64,000 nucleotides of DNA from Desulfobacteraceae bacterium (lineage in GTDB: Bacteria; Desulfobacterota; Desulfobacteria; Desulfobacterales; SKZT01). The stretch is taken from assembly GCA_011389745.1 (NCBI GenBank), contig JAABTQ010000009.1, forward strand, positions 58,689 to 122,688, written 5' to 3'. Positions 18,989-28,668 of this stretch are shown piece by piece. Below the pieces are notes generated by a model. The model was not told where the DNA came from. It searched no databases and saw only the letters and a list, made by a program, of their open reading frames with translations. A program made the position numbers and the translations under genes. Numbering within the stretch: position 1 is the first letter of the stretch; every line of letters starts with the position of its first letter.

Positions 18989-20290
18989 TTAAAACTTCCG
19001 ATTGTCGATCACCCGCACCGCTTTTCCTTCACTGCGAGCGATAGCCTTGGGCTCCACCAGTTTGACTTTGGCAGAAACACCGAGATAGTCCTTGATATTT
19101 TTGGATATTTTCTGCTCAATACTCTGAAGCCCTTTGACTTCATCGGTAAAGGCTTTTTCACCCAGTTCCACTTTGACTGTCAGCTTATCCAGGTTGCCCT
19201 CGCGATCCACAATGAGCTGGTAGTGGGGTTCGACTTCTTCCATTTCCATCAGCACACTTTCAATCTGGGATGGGAATACATTAACTCCCCGAATGATGAG
19301 CATGTCATCGGTCCTGCCGCTGACACGGTTCATCCGTAGCATGCTTCTTCCGCAAATACAAGGTTCGGGATTCAATGAGGTGATGTCACGGGTTCGATAA
19401 CGGATTATGGGGAAAGCTTCTTTGGTGATGGTGGTAAACACCAGTTCGCCGGGTTCTCCATAGGGCATGACTTCTCCGGTGTCCGGGTTGATAATTTCAG
19501 GGATAAAATGATCTTCAAAAACATGAAGCCCTTTTTTAGCCTCATGGCATTCAATGGCCACGCCAGGGCCCATGACTTCGCTGAGCCCGTAAATATCTAC
19601 TGCCGTCATCCCGGTCTTTTTTTCAATTTCGCCCCGCATTTTCTCCGACCAGGGCTCGGCCCCGAATATCCCGAATTTAAAACTCAAATCACGAAAATCC
19701 ACACCGAGCTCTTCTGCCACTTCGGTCAGGTGAAGTGTATAAGATGGTGTTGCCGTAAGGATCGTAGGGCCGAAATCTTTCATGATCACAATCTGGCGCT
19801 TGGTGTTGCCACCCGACACCGGAATGACCGATGCACCTAGTTTTTCAGCTCCATAATGAACTCCCAGCCCGCCGGTGAAAAGTCCGTAACCATAGGCGTT
19901 GTGGATTATATCTCCCCGCGTAGCTCCACCGGCGGCCAAGGCACGGGCCATCAGACTAGCCCATGTGTTGATGTCCCTGGCGGTATATCCCACCACGGTG
20001 GGTTTTCCCGTTGTCCCTGATGATGCATGAATGCGTACCACATTGTCCATGGGGACGGCAAACATTCCAAAAGGGTAATTGTCGCGCAGGTCCTGTTTGG
20101 TCGTGAAAGGAAGTTTTTTTAAATCATCGAGCCTTTGAATATCAGATGGTTTAACACCGGCTTCCTGAAACTTTTTCCTGTAGAAAGGCACTGTGGCGTA
20201 TACCCGTTCAAGGGTAGTCTGGAGCCGCTGAAGCTGAATAGCGACCAGGGCTTCACGCGGCAATGTTTCAAATTCCATATCGTAAATCAT
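18989..20290 (-). CDS. paaK: Phenylacetate-CoA ligase (canonical motifs intact)
   Basis: [62 protein letters not shown]. Confidence 0.9.
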   Translation of the reverse strand: MIYDMEFETLPREALVAIQLQRLQTTLERVYATVPFYRKKFQEAGVKPSDIQRLDDLKKLPFTTKQDLRDNYPFGMFAVPMDNVVRIHASSGTTGKPTVVGYTARDINTWASLMARALAAGGATRGDIIHNAYGYGLFTGGLGVHYGAEKLGASVIPVSGGNTKRQIVIMKDFGPTILTATPSYTLHLTEVAEELGVDFRDLSFKFGIFGAEPWSEKMRGEIEKKTGMTAVDIYGLSEVMGPGVAIECHEAKKGLHVFEDHFIPEIINPDTGEVMPYGEPGELVFTTITKEAFPIIRYRTRDITSLNPEPCICGRSMLRMNRVSGRTDDMLIIRGVNVFPSQIESVLMEMEEVEPHYQLIVDREGNLDKLTVKVELGEKAFTDEVKGLQSIEQKISKNIKDYLGVSAKVKLVEPKAIARSEGKAVRVIDNRKF

Positions 20291-20653
20291 GAGGTGTTTT
20301 ATTCTCCTTTCTTTTCATTAACTTACAAAAAAAACAAAAGGCTGAAGGTTATAAAACCCACAGCCTTTTAAGTCAATACCATGGGTTGTCAAGTTTTTTG
20401 TCTGCCCATGGTTGCTGATTTTTAATATTTAATTCAGCTTTTTCAACCTTGCCTGCACATGGGTGACCTTCTAAAGGGAAAGCTACCAAAAAAATCAAAA
20501 AAGCAGCCAAAGCAAAACTGAATATTCATTTATTTATTCCTTAATTTTTTAAATGTAAATATTCAAAATATTGATTAAAAATAAAAGCTTAGCTTTATCA
20601 AAATGTAGCCGAAATTTATATCGGATGATCCAAATTCTGTCAAGAAAAAAGAT

Positions 20654-21445
20654 TTATCCTCTGAATCCGCCTTTAAAAACAGGTTTGCGTTTTTCAAGAA
20701 AGGCCGAGGTTCCCTCCCTGGCATCTTCACCGGCCATGCAAATGGCAAATGCGCCGGCCTCCAGAGCCAACCCGGTATCCAGGTCCGCATTCATACCGAT
20801 GTTGATGACTTCCTTGGCGGCCCTGAGTGAAACTTTTCCCATGGATTCAATGATTTTAGCGGTTTTTTTCACTTCATCAAGAAGCAATTCCGGAGCAAGC
20901 ACCTTGTTGATTATTCCGTATTCTAAAGCTTTTCCGGCAGAGATCATATTGCCTGTAAAAATCATTTCCTTGGCTCTGGCCGTTCCGATTAATCTGGCAA
21001 GACGCTGAGTACCCCCGAAACCCGGAATAATCCCCAGCGTGATTTCCGGAAGACCCAGCATGGCGGTTTCCGAAGCATATGCAAAATCGCAGGCCAGAAC
21101 GATTTCACACCCACCGCCTAATGCATAACCATTAACTGCGGCAATGGCCGGAATGGACAGTCCCTGGAGTTTGCCGATAACATGCTGGCCTTTTTCTGCA
21201 AACAACCTGGCACTCAAGGTGTTGCACGCCGATATTTCTTTGATATCAGCGCCGGCAACAAACGCTTTGTCACCCGCACCGGTGAGAATCAATACCCGAA
21301 TGTTTTCATCCCTTTTGATTTGGTCCAGGGCACCTGTAAACTCATCCAGAAGTTCACTGTTTAATGCATTTAGTTTTTTGGGGCGATTAAAAGTGATCAA
21401 TGCGATATTGTCTTCCATGCTGAAAATAAGGTGTTCGTATTTCAT
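20654..21445 (-). CDS. Enoyl-CoA hydratase/crotonase family protein
   Basis: FNRPKKLNALNSELL, AGADIKEISACNT, AAVNGYALGGGCEIVLACDFAYASETAMLGLPEITLGIIPGFGGTQRLARLIG; start trimmed to MKYEHL. Confidence 0.9.
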   Translation of the reverse strand: MKYEHLIFSMEDNIALITFNRPKKLNALNSELLDEFTGALDQIKRDENIRVLILTGAGDKAFVAGADIKEISACNTLSARLFAEKGQHVIGKLQGLSIPAIAAVNGYALGGGCEIVLACDFAYASETAMLGLPEITLGIIPGFGGTQRLARLIGTARAKEMIFTGNMISAGKALEYGIINKVLAPELLLDEVKKTAKIIESMGKVSLRAAKEVINIGMNADLDTGLALEAGAFAICMAGEDAREGTSAFLEKRKPVFKGGFRG

Positions 21446-21618
21446 GGTTTCCCTCCTTATAAAATAAAACAATTTTTATCATATCATGATATTGTCAGAA
21501 CATTAGTTAATGTTCAATGATTAAAAAATTGAGATATTTTCAATGACCTTAATAAAAAACTTGCCATATTAATAAAATATATTTATAAATACAGTTTACA
21601 TTTTTTCAGATTGGATCT

Positions 21619-21662
21619 AAAATCCCTTATCTGGTACATGTTCCATTTGAGGGATTTTTTTG
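21619..21662 (+). terminator. Hairpin with T-run in the region upstream of the EF-G gene
   Basis: AAATCCCT...AGGGATTTTTTT stem followed by a TATAAT-like hexamer before the fusA-like start. Confidence 0.4.
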
Positions 21663-21713
21663 TCTTTATTTTTTGCCTATAATTTATGATGATTTGAAAA
21701 AGGAAATGAAGTT

Positions 21714-23798
21714 ATGACTATCGATATCCAAAGCGTTCGAAATATTGGTATCAGCGCACATATCGATTCGGGAAAGACTACGCTTACCGAGAGGATTCTT
21801 TACTACACCAAGCGAATTCATGCCATTCACGATGTCAAGGGAAAAGACGGTATCGGGGCGACCATGGATTCCATGGAACTGGAAAAAGAACGCGGGATAA
21901 CCATTGCTTCCGCCGCCACTTCCTGTCAGTGGGATAATCATGAAATCAATATTATCGATACCCCGGGTCATGTGGACTTTACCATTGAGGTCGAGCGTGC
22001 CCTGAGGGTTCTAGACGGTGCGATTCTCGTACTTTGCGCTGTGGGCGGTGTGCAGTCACAGTCCATTACCGTTGACCAGCAAATGAAACGATATAAGGTT
22101 CCATGTATTGCATACATTAACAAATGCGATCGAGTGGGCGCAAATCCCGATCGTGTTATCCGGCAGCTTGGGGAGCGTCTGGGACATAATGCCGTGGCCC
22201 TTCAGATTCCAATCGGCCTTGAAGCGGACCACAATGGTGTTGTTGATCTTGTGGCCATGAAGGCCATATATTTCGATGGTGAAAACGGTGAAATTCTCCG
22301 GACGGAAGACATTCCGGAAAATTTTATGGAACTTGCCTCAAAAAAACGTGAAGAGCTTATCGATGCGGCCAGCATGTTTTCTGATGAACTGACTGAGGCG
22401 GCGCTTGAGGAGTCTGTCACCGAAGACATTCTGATCAGGGCTTTGCGAAAAGCGACCCTGACCCGTGAACTCACTCCTGTGTTTTTGGGGTCCGCTTATA
22501 AAAACAAAGGAACTCAGCCGCTTCTTGACGGTGTTACAAGACTTCTTCCGTGCCCGTTGGATGTAAAAACTGAGGCATTGGATCTGAATAAAGATGAAAC
22601 AGCCGTGGAACTTATTGCCGACCTGAAAGCTCCGACGGTTTCTTTGGCTTTTAAGTTGGAGGACGGTCAATACGGTCAGCTGACCTACATTCGTGTTTAC
22701 CAGGGAGCTGTTTCAAAAGGAGACACAATAGTCAATATCCGAACCGGAAAGAAGGTCAAGGTGGGACGGGTTGTCCGAATGCACGCCAATCAGATGGAGG
22801 AGATCGAATCCATTCCGGCGGGATATATCGGCGCTCTGTTTGGTATTGATTGTGCCTCCGGAGACACATTTTGCAGTCCGAACACCAATTATACCATGAC
22901 ATCCATGTATGTTCCCGAACCGGTCATATCCCTGGCCATCAAACCTGTGGATCATAAGTCCGAAGCCAACATGTCCAAGGCCTTAAACCGGTTTTCCAAG
23001 GAAGATCCCACCTTCAAAACCTTTGTGAGTGAAGAAACCGGTGACACAGTGATTTCAGGCATGGGTGAACTACATCTGGAAGTTTATATCGAAAGAATGC
23101 GGCGCGAATACAATGCTCAGGTGACCACGGGCATGCCTCGTGTGGCTTATCGCGAAACCATTACACGTCGTGCCGATTTTAATTACATCCATAAAAAGCA
23201 GACCGGTGGCGCGGGCCAATATGGACGAGTGGCCGGATTTATCGAGCCTGTGGTTGATGAAGATTTTGTATTCGATAACAAGGTCACTGGCGGTTCAATT
23301 CCGACACAATACATACCGGCCGTGGAAAAAGGTTTTCAAAAGTGCATGAGCAGGGGGCCGCTATTGGAATTTCCCATTACCGGTGTCAAGGTGACCATCA
23401 ACGACGGGGCTTCCCATGCGGTTGACTCATCGGAGATGGCTTTTCAGGCTGCGGCAAGGGGGGCTTTTCTCGAAGCTTATCATAAGGCAGGGCCGGTGAT
23501 TCACGAACCCATTATGAAAGTTGTGGTGGAATCTCCCACTGAGTTTCAGGGTCCGGTAATGGGTACACTTAACCAGCGAAGGGGAATGATCGTGGGAACT
23601 CAGGATGAGGGGCCAATGTGTGTGATCGAGTCCCAGGTGCCCCTGTCTGAAATGTTCGGATATTCCACAGTCTTAAGGTCCGCCACGCAGGGCAAGGCCC
23701 AGTTTACCATGGAATTTTTCACCTACCGGCAGGCACCCAAAAGTATTGCTGACGAGCTGGTCAAAAAGGCTGCGGAAGAAAAGAAGAATGTTGCTTAG
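21714..23798 (+). CDS. fusA: Elongation factor G paralogue (spdEFG-like variant)
   Basis: [62 protein letters not shown]; full EF-G domain order. Confidence 0.9.
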   Translation: MTIDIQSVRNIGISAHIDSGKTTLTERILYYTKRIHAIHDVKGKDGIGATMDSMELEKERGITIASAATSCQWDNHEINIIDTPGHVDFTIEVERALRVLDGAILVLCAVGGVQSQSITVDQQMKRYKVPCIAYINKCDRVGANPDRVIRQLGERLGHNAVALQIPIGLEADHNGVVDLVAMKAIYFDGENGEILRTEDIPENFMELASKKREELIDAASMFSDELTEAALEESVTEDILIRALRKATLTRELTPVFLGSAYKNKGTQPLLDGVTRLLPCPLDVKTEALDLNKDETAVELIADLKAPTVSLAFKLEDGQYGQLTYIRVYQGAVSKGDTIVNIRTGKKVKVGRVVRMHANQMEEIESIPAGYIGALFGIDCASGDTFCSPNTNYTMTSMYVPEPVISLAIKPVDHKSEANMSKALNRFSKEDPTFKTFVSEETGDTVISGMGELHLEVYIERMRREYNAQVTTGMPRVAYRETITRRADFNYIHKKQTGGAGQYGRVAGFIEPVVDEDFVFDNKVTGGSIPTQYIPAVEKGFQKCMSRGPLLEFPITGVKVTINDGASHAVDSSEMAFQAAARGAFLEAYHKAGPVIHEPIMKVVVESPTEFQGPVMGTLNQRRGMIVGTQDEGPMCVIESQVPLSEMFGYSTVLRSATQGKAQFTMEFFTYRQAPKSIADELVKKAAEEKKNVA

Positions 23799-23862
23799 TG
23801 GGCAAAATGATCCATGCTGCTCAACGGCTCGGGTCTTTTACTTAAGAGAAAGGAGTTTCAGT

Positions 23863-24558
23863 ATGCTCAAAAACGACCTTGTATTAAAAAATCCCCTGAG
23901 GCTGCTGGGACATGATTCGGATGATGTCCTTGCCGATGGCGGATTCGGGGTTGTAATGGCCCGGGCGGGGGTGGGTAAAACCGCCATCGGTGTACAGTTG
24001 GCCATCAACAGCCAACTCAGGCATCAGAATGTTTTGCATATCGGGCTCAATGATCCGGTACAAAAGGTATGCCTCTGGTACGATGAAGTTCTTCGGAATC
24101 TGATTTGCCAGTACGAGGTTCCTCAGGAAGAACGCCTGTGGGATGTCATTCTTCCTCATCGGTTTATCATGACGTTCAAAGTGGAAAGTTTCAGTGTGCC
24201 GATTCTGGAGGAGCGTTTGACCGATCTGATCGAGCAGGGGATCTTTGTTCCTAAAATGGTTCTGATCGATGGTTTTTCATTTGACAATGAAATAAGAACT
24301 TCGCTGGAGGAATTGAAGTCCCTGTCCAAGGAATTGGGATTTCATGTCTGGTTTACCATGAATATCCATCGCCATAATACGCCCGGCCCTGATGGGTTTG
24401 CCCCTGAATTTTCAGTGGTGGAAGATCTTTTTGATGTGGCGATTCAGCTGATTCCGGATGGAAAAGACGTTCTTGTCAAAGCGTTGAAAGGAATTGATGG
24501 AACATCGGATTCATACCAGTTGCGTCTCAATCCCTCGACACTTCTGCTGACGGATTAG
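23863..24558 (+). CDS. RecA/KaiC-superfamily P-loop ATPase, function unknown
   Basis: Walker A GVVMARAGVGKTAIGVQLAI, Walker B-like KMVLIDGFSFDN; AGGAG RBS before ATG 23863. Confidence 0.65.
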   Translation: MLKNDLVLKNPLRLLGHDSDDVLADGGFGVVMARAGVGKTAIGVQLAINSQLRHQNVLHIGLNDPVQKVCLWYDEVLRNLICQYEVPQEERLWDVILPHRFIMTFKVESFSVPILEERLTDLIEQGIFVPKMVLIDGFSFDNEIRTSLEELKSLSKELGFHVWFTMNIHRHNTPGPDGFAPEFSVVEDLFDVAIQLIPDGKDVLVKALKGIDGTSDSYQLRLNPSTLLLTD

Positions 24559-24595
24559 TTTTGATGAACTTTAAAAAGTCCGAATCTATCTGTAG

Positions 24596-24623
24596 CGTCA
24601 TTCCGACGTAGGCCGGAATGACG
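24596..24623. repeat. Short dispersed palindrome, GTCATTCCGRCGNAGGCCGGAATGAC type
   Basis: gcgtcattccgacgtaggccggaatgacg; same family at 741, 4571, 24745 and 47058. Confidence 0.75.
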
Positions 24624-24744
24624 TAAAAAAATGATTGTGTTCCCACACTCTCAGAATCAGGTTGGAAGTCACTTCGATATAGAGGGTGCCATTCGTTTGC
24701 TTGCTAAAATGTAAACCGCCGGTTGTTTCAGTCGCTCGTTTTTC

Positions 24745-24773
24745 CTGGATTCCGGCCTTCGCCGGAATGACGG
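24745..24773. repeat. Short dispersed palindrome, CTGGATTCCGGCCTTCGCCGGAATGACGG
   Basis: Inverted copy of the 741/4571 family. Confidence 0.8.
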
Positions 24774-24800
24774 TTAAGACACCGGAATGACGCAAGAATG

Positions 24801-24867
24801 CCTACTTCCTACTCCCTACTCCCTGCTCCCTGCTCACTGCTTCCTGCTTCCTGCTTCCTGCTTACTA
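24801..24867. repeat. Heptamer tandem array (CTRCTYC)n, about 10 units
   Basis: ctacttc ctactcc ctactcc ctgctcc ctgctca ctgcttc ctgcttc ctgcttc ctgctta ctacccc. Confidence 0.9.
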
Positions 24868-27036
24868 CCCCTCGAACCTTTTCCGGACATCCTCGATAAA
24901 TCCGCCAATGGCTCTGTGGACCCGATGTGATCCCTCACCAGCAATGATGACATGACGATCCATGTCGAACATAACAAAGGATTTTTCCTTGGAGCCAAGA
25001 AGCTCAAAGAGTTGCATGGAGCCTGTATAATCCACCACAGGGTCATTCAATGACTGAACCATCATTGTCGGTATCTTTAAACCCGCAAGACGCGGCTCAA
25101 GGGAATTCATGAGCCGTTCCACTTCCTGAACTCCGGAAATCGGATTTTTTTTATATTTGAAATAGCTGTTTTCAGATTCCACGTCGACAAACTCCAGGTG
25201 GTTTTCTTCAATCCTGATTTTTTTCAACAGACGATTCCAGACATCCACTGCCGGAGCAAACCTGGATGAAAGGAACCTGATCCGCATGGGAGAACATATG
25301 GTAAAAACTCCCTTGACATCATTTACACGGGAGGCCAGATCCAGGGCAAGTCCTGCACCGGTGGAAAATCCCCCCACCACAACCCGGTTACAAAGGCTTT
25401 TGATGACGGCGTAGCCTTCATCCACGGAAGTCTTCCAGTCCTCATAAGTTCTTGTGGCCAGGTCGTACGGACTAGTTCCATGGCCTTTTAAACGGGGGGC
25501 ATATACCCAGTATCCTTGCCGATTCAGGTACACAGCCAGTTCTTTGATTTCCGCTGGAGCGGCCAGGTATCCATGAATCAGCAATACCCCGATTTTTCGA
25601 AAAGAGCCACGAAGTAAAAACGGCATACCCGTGGACTTTTTTCCGGTCTCAGAGGCTGAAAAAAAGTGTTGATAGTCATTTTCGTATTCCCGGATCGCTT
25701 TGTGATAAAGACGCTTTGCCAGGATTCGGCGAAGGAGAAAGCCCGGAACCCACGCATAAAGCCTTACCGTTCGCTGCAGATGCTTTAAAGGTTCCACCTC
25801 GTTGGCTATCACTGCCACGGGGTTTTCAATTCGGAAACGATGAAAATCAAACGGAGAGGTAAAGACCTTCGGATTTTTGATCAGGATATTTTTTTTCCGG
25901 ATCACGGTCTTTTTATCCAGGGCAAGGGAAATGAAGTCCCGATATTTGTGATAACGGTCGTCGGTTAAAAGGGAAATCTGGTCCTCTTCCAAAGTCCTGT
26001 GAAAGTAAGCGTCCTTTTTGTTCAAGCCATACATGGCGCAGCAATACACCCGCCGTAAAAGATCTGATTCATCAATTTGTCTGAAGGGTATTTGTCGAAG
26101 CATGGAGGCAAAAAGATGGTCATGATTGATTGTGGTCATGTTATAAATGGATGTCATGTATTGGTGCATGATATCATCGGCGATACCACGCATGATTTCA
26201 CGGGAGGGAATCAGGTCGTCAAAATTGATTTTATTTCCTGATGTGATATCATCCCTGATCAGACTTTCGGGAAGGTAACTTTCCAATCGTATTGGTTTTC
26301 CAAATCGGATATCCACATCAACACCGGAAAAAAGCATGTTTCCCTCGGTCATCAGTTCTTCAATAGCCCTGTCGGCAATATCATCGAAAAACTTTTCCGC
26401 CAGATCACTCAAAATGTTTTCCCGGGCACGGATTGGATTATAGGTCACGTTTACCGGAACAATACTCGTGCGATGTTTTAAAACCTGTTCGATATCGGTA
26501 ATGCAGAAAAAATCCATGAGTTTGCCAACTTCGTTGGAACCTTTTTTATGTAATTTCAGGAAATGTTGCCTGAAAAATTCCGTTCTGAGCCCAAGGGCCG
26601 CTGCCCCGGTATGAGGGGCACGCTTTTGGCCATCGGGAGTGGAAATTATATAACGCCCTTTTTCCAGAATTTTTTTGTTTTTTACCATCCGGCCTTCGGG
26701 AAAAATAATCCAGGCAGCCTCCCCGGTCAAAAGGGTCTTGACGATCAATCTGTCCCGGTGGGGATTTTTTGTGGAAATGGTGCCGACCATGTTCAGAAAA
26801 TTTCCCAAAGCCCCCATGAATAGGCTATAATGGCCAAGGGACCAGACCGGTACCCGGATCAGGTTGAAGATATAATAAGGAAGAAGAAGTGTTTCGATTC
26901 GTGTAAAATGATTGATAACGAAAATATTGGCCCCTTTTGGAATATTTTCGACCCCGTGAAGATAACCCTTGGCTTTAAAAAGGTTGTACAGGGCTTTAAT
27001 GACCAGACCTGTAGTGCGGTAGGCATAAAGATTCAT
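24865..27036 (-). CDS. Fusion protein: N-terminal PlsC-type acyltransferase and C-terminal alpha/beta hydrolase
   Basis: INHFTRIETLLLPYYIF...IIFPEGRMVKNKK (PlsC-type); GVLLIHGYLAAPAEIKELAVYLNRQGYWVYAPRLKGHG...GGFSTGAGLALDLA (hydrolase nucleophile elbow). Confidence 0.85.
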   Translation of the reverse strand: MNLYAYRTTGLVIKALYNLFKAKGYLHGVENIPKGANIFVINHFTRIETLLLPYYIFNLIRVPVWSLGHYSLFMGALGNFLNMVGTISTKNPHRDRLIVKTLLTGEAAWIIFPEGRMVKNKKILEKGRYIISTPDGQKRAPHTGAAALGLRTEFFRQHFLKLHKKGSNEVGKLMDFFCITDIEQVLKHRTSIVPVNVTYNPIRARENILSDLAEKFFDDIADRAIEELMTEGNMLFSGVDVDIRFGKPIRLESYLPESLIRDDITSGNKINFDDLIPSREIMRGIADDIMHQYMTSIYNMTTINHDHLFASMLRQIPFRQIDESDLLRRVYCCAMYGLNKKDAYFHRTLEEDQISLLTDDRYHKYRDFISLALDKKTVIRKKNILIKNPKVFTSPFDFHRFRIENPVAVIANEVEPLKHLQRTVRLYAWVPGFLLRRILAKRLYHKAIREYENDYQHFFSASETGKKSTGMPFLLRGSFRKIGVLLIHGYLAAPAEIKELAVYLNRQGYWVYAPRLKGHGTSPYDLATRTYEDWKTSVDEGYAVIKSLCNRVVVGGFSTGAGLALDLASRVNDVKGVFTICSPMRIRFLSSRFAPAVDVWNRLLKKIRIEENHLEFVDVESENSYFKYKKNPISGVQEVERLMNSLEPRLAGLKIPTMMVQSLNDPVVDYTGSMQLFELLGSKEKSFVMFDMDRHVIIAGEGSHRVHRAIGGFIEDVRKRFEG

Positions 27037-27067
27037 TAATTTTTCCTGCTTCCCTAAACATTATTGG

Positions 27068-27571
27068 ATGCGATCATTGACATACATTATTATTACCATT
27101 AGATTATTTTTTTCCATTAAATTTATTATTTCGGAGGTCACCTTGTATTCAAAAATCATCGTACTTCGTTTTCCTATAGATTATGCACACAAACCCATTG
27201 TGTGCAACCTGGCAAAAGAATTTGACTTAACCTTCAACATTCTCAGAGCTACGGTGCTTCCCCGAAAAGAAGGCCTCATGGTCATGGAGCTTTCGGGAAC
27301 CAAGAAAAACTTCAAAGAGGGCATCAAATATCTTGAAAGCCAGAATGTACAAGTGCAAAATGCTTCTCAGGAAGTTAAGAGAGATGAGGAAAAGTGTATC
27401 CACTGCGGATTTTGCACAGCTGTATGTCCATCCGCCGCCCTTTCGGTCAACCGTCCGGAAATGACCGTAATATATGATCAGAAAAAATGTACGGTCTGTG
27501 AACTCTGTGTTTTGACTTGTCCGACAAGGGCCATGGAGGTTCGCCCCACCAATACACTCTTTTTCGAATGA
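27068..27571 (+). CDS. NIL domain / 2x[4Fe-4S] ferredoxin-like protein
   Basis: CIHCGFCTAVCPSAAL and CTVCELCVLTCPTRAM; N-terminal NIL-type fold; likely true start near TTG 27143 after GGAGG. Confidence 0.85.
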   Translation: MRSLTYIIITIRLFFSIKFIISEVTLYSKIIVLRFPIDYAHKPIVCNLAKEFDLTFNILRATVLPRKEGLMVMELSGTKKNFKEGIKYLESQNVQVQNASQEVKRDEEKCIHCGFCTAVCPSAALSVNRPEMTVIYDQKKCTVCELCVLTCPTRAMEVRPTNTLFFE

Positions 27572-28668
27572 AGCCTGCCGTTGCCGTAGCCCTCAGCGGC
27601 GGTGTGGACTCGCTGGTGGCCGCATATCTTTTAAAAGAACAAGGCTTTCAGGTAATCGGTCTGCACTTTATCACCGGTTTTGAATCCGGCCTCAAACGAG
27701 AAAAATACCCGTATGAAAAAGGTACAACTTTCACTCCGTTAGAAATTAGGGCCGAAACCCAGAAAAAGATTGATCTTTTATCGAATCAGCTCGAGATCCC
27801 GGTTTATATTGTGAATTTGCATAATGAATTTCAGCAATGTGTTGTCAATAGGTTTATCGATACCTACCGGTCCGGTAAAACCCCAAATCCGTGTCTAGTA
27901 TGCAATCCTTATATCAAATTCGGGTTTCTTATGGAATATGCCCTTAAACTGGGAGCGATTAAACTCGCTACAGGACATTATGCCAGGATTCAAAAAGATT
28001 CTGAAAACAACTTTCACCTTTTAAAGGGTGTGGACAGCGATAAAGACCAATCTTATTTTCTGGCATTTATGAATCAGGAACAGCTAGGACAGGCATGTTT
28101 TCCACTGGGAAACATGACCAAATCCGAAGTCAGGCAGTTAGCCGTTCAAAACAATCTCGTGCCTTTGACACAAAAGGAAAGCCAGGATGTCTGTTTTATA
28201 AAAGATTTATCATACGGGGAATTTCTGGCCCGATATTTTTCTCCGAAGCCAGGCCCTATTGAAGACACATCAGGAAATGTGATCGGCAAGCACAAAGGGC
28301 TTCACCTTTTTACCATCGGCCAGCGACGGGGAATCAATTGCCCGGCATCCGAACCCTATTATGTAGTTAAAATCGATATGAGTAAAAATCGCCTGGTGGT
28401 GGGTTTTAAAAATGAGCTTTTTCGCCGGGAGTGCCGGGTCGAGGCAATCAATTGGATTTATGATGTTCCGGAGGTTCCACTGGTTGTACATACACGAGTT
28501 AGATATCGCCACAGGGCTGCAGAATCCAGGGTGATTCTCCAGGACAAACAAAGGGCCCTGGTGCATTTTGAAATACCTCAGGAGGCTGTCACGCCAGGAC
28601 AGGGGGCTGTTTTTTACCTGAATGACGAAGTGATCGGGGCAGGATGGATCGCAAAAGAAAACCAATAA
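27568..28668 (+). CDS. mnmA: tRNA-specific 2-thiouridylase MnmA
   Basis: AVALSGGVDSLVAAYLLKEQGF, GKTPNPCLVCNPYIKFGFL, LATGHYARI, DKDQSYFLAFM, ESQDVCFIKDLSYGEFL, GQRRGI; starts in an ATGA overlap with the upstream gene. Confidence 0.9.
   Translation: MKPAVAVALSGGVDSLVAAYLLKEQGFQVIGLHFITGFESGLKREKYPYEKGTTFTPLEIRAETQKKIDLLSNQLEIPVYIVNLHNEFQQCVVNRFIDTYRSGKTPNPCLVCNPYIKFGFLMEYALKLGAIKLATGHYARIQKDSENNFHLLKGVDSDKDQSYFLAFMNQEQLGQACFPLGNMTKSEVRQLAVQNNLVPLTQKESQDVCFIKDLSYGEFLARYFSPKPGPIEDTSGNVIGKHKGLHLFTIGQRRGINCPASEPYYVVKIDMSKNRLVVGFKNELFRRECRVEAINWIYDVPEVPLVVHTRVRYRHRAAESRVILQDKQRALVHFEIPQEAVTPGQGAVFYLNDEVIGAGWIAKENQ

Noticed and set aside
23746-23862. N-terminal extension of the RecA-like ATPase ORF
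   Set aside because: Overlaps the EF-G 3' end; a good RBS and ATG occur at 23863
24801-24867. CRISPR-like array
   Set aside because: Period is 7 bp with no spacers; it is a heptamer tandem repeat
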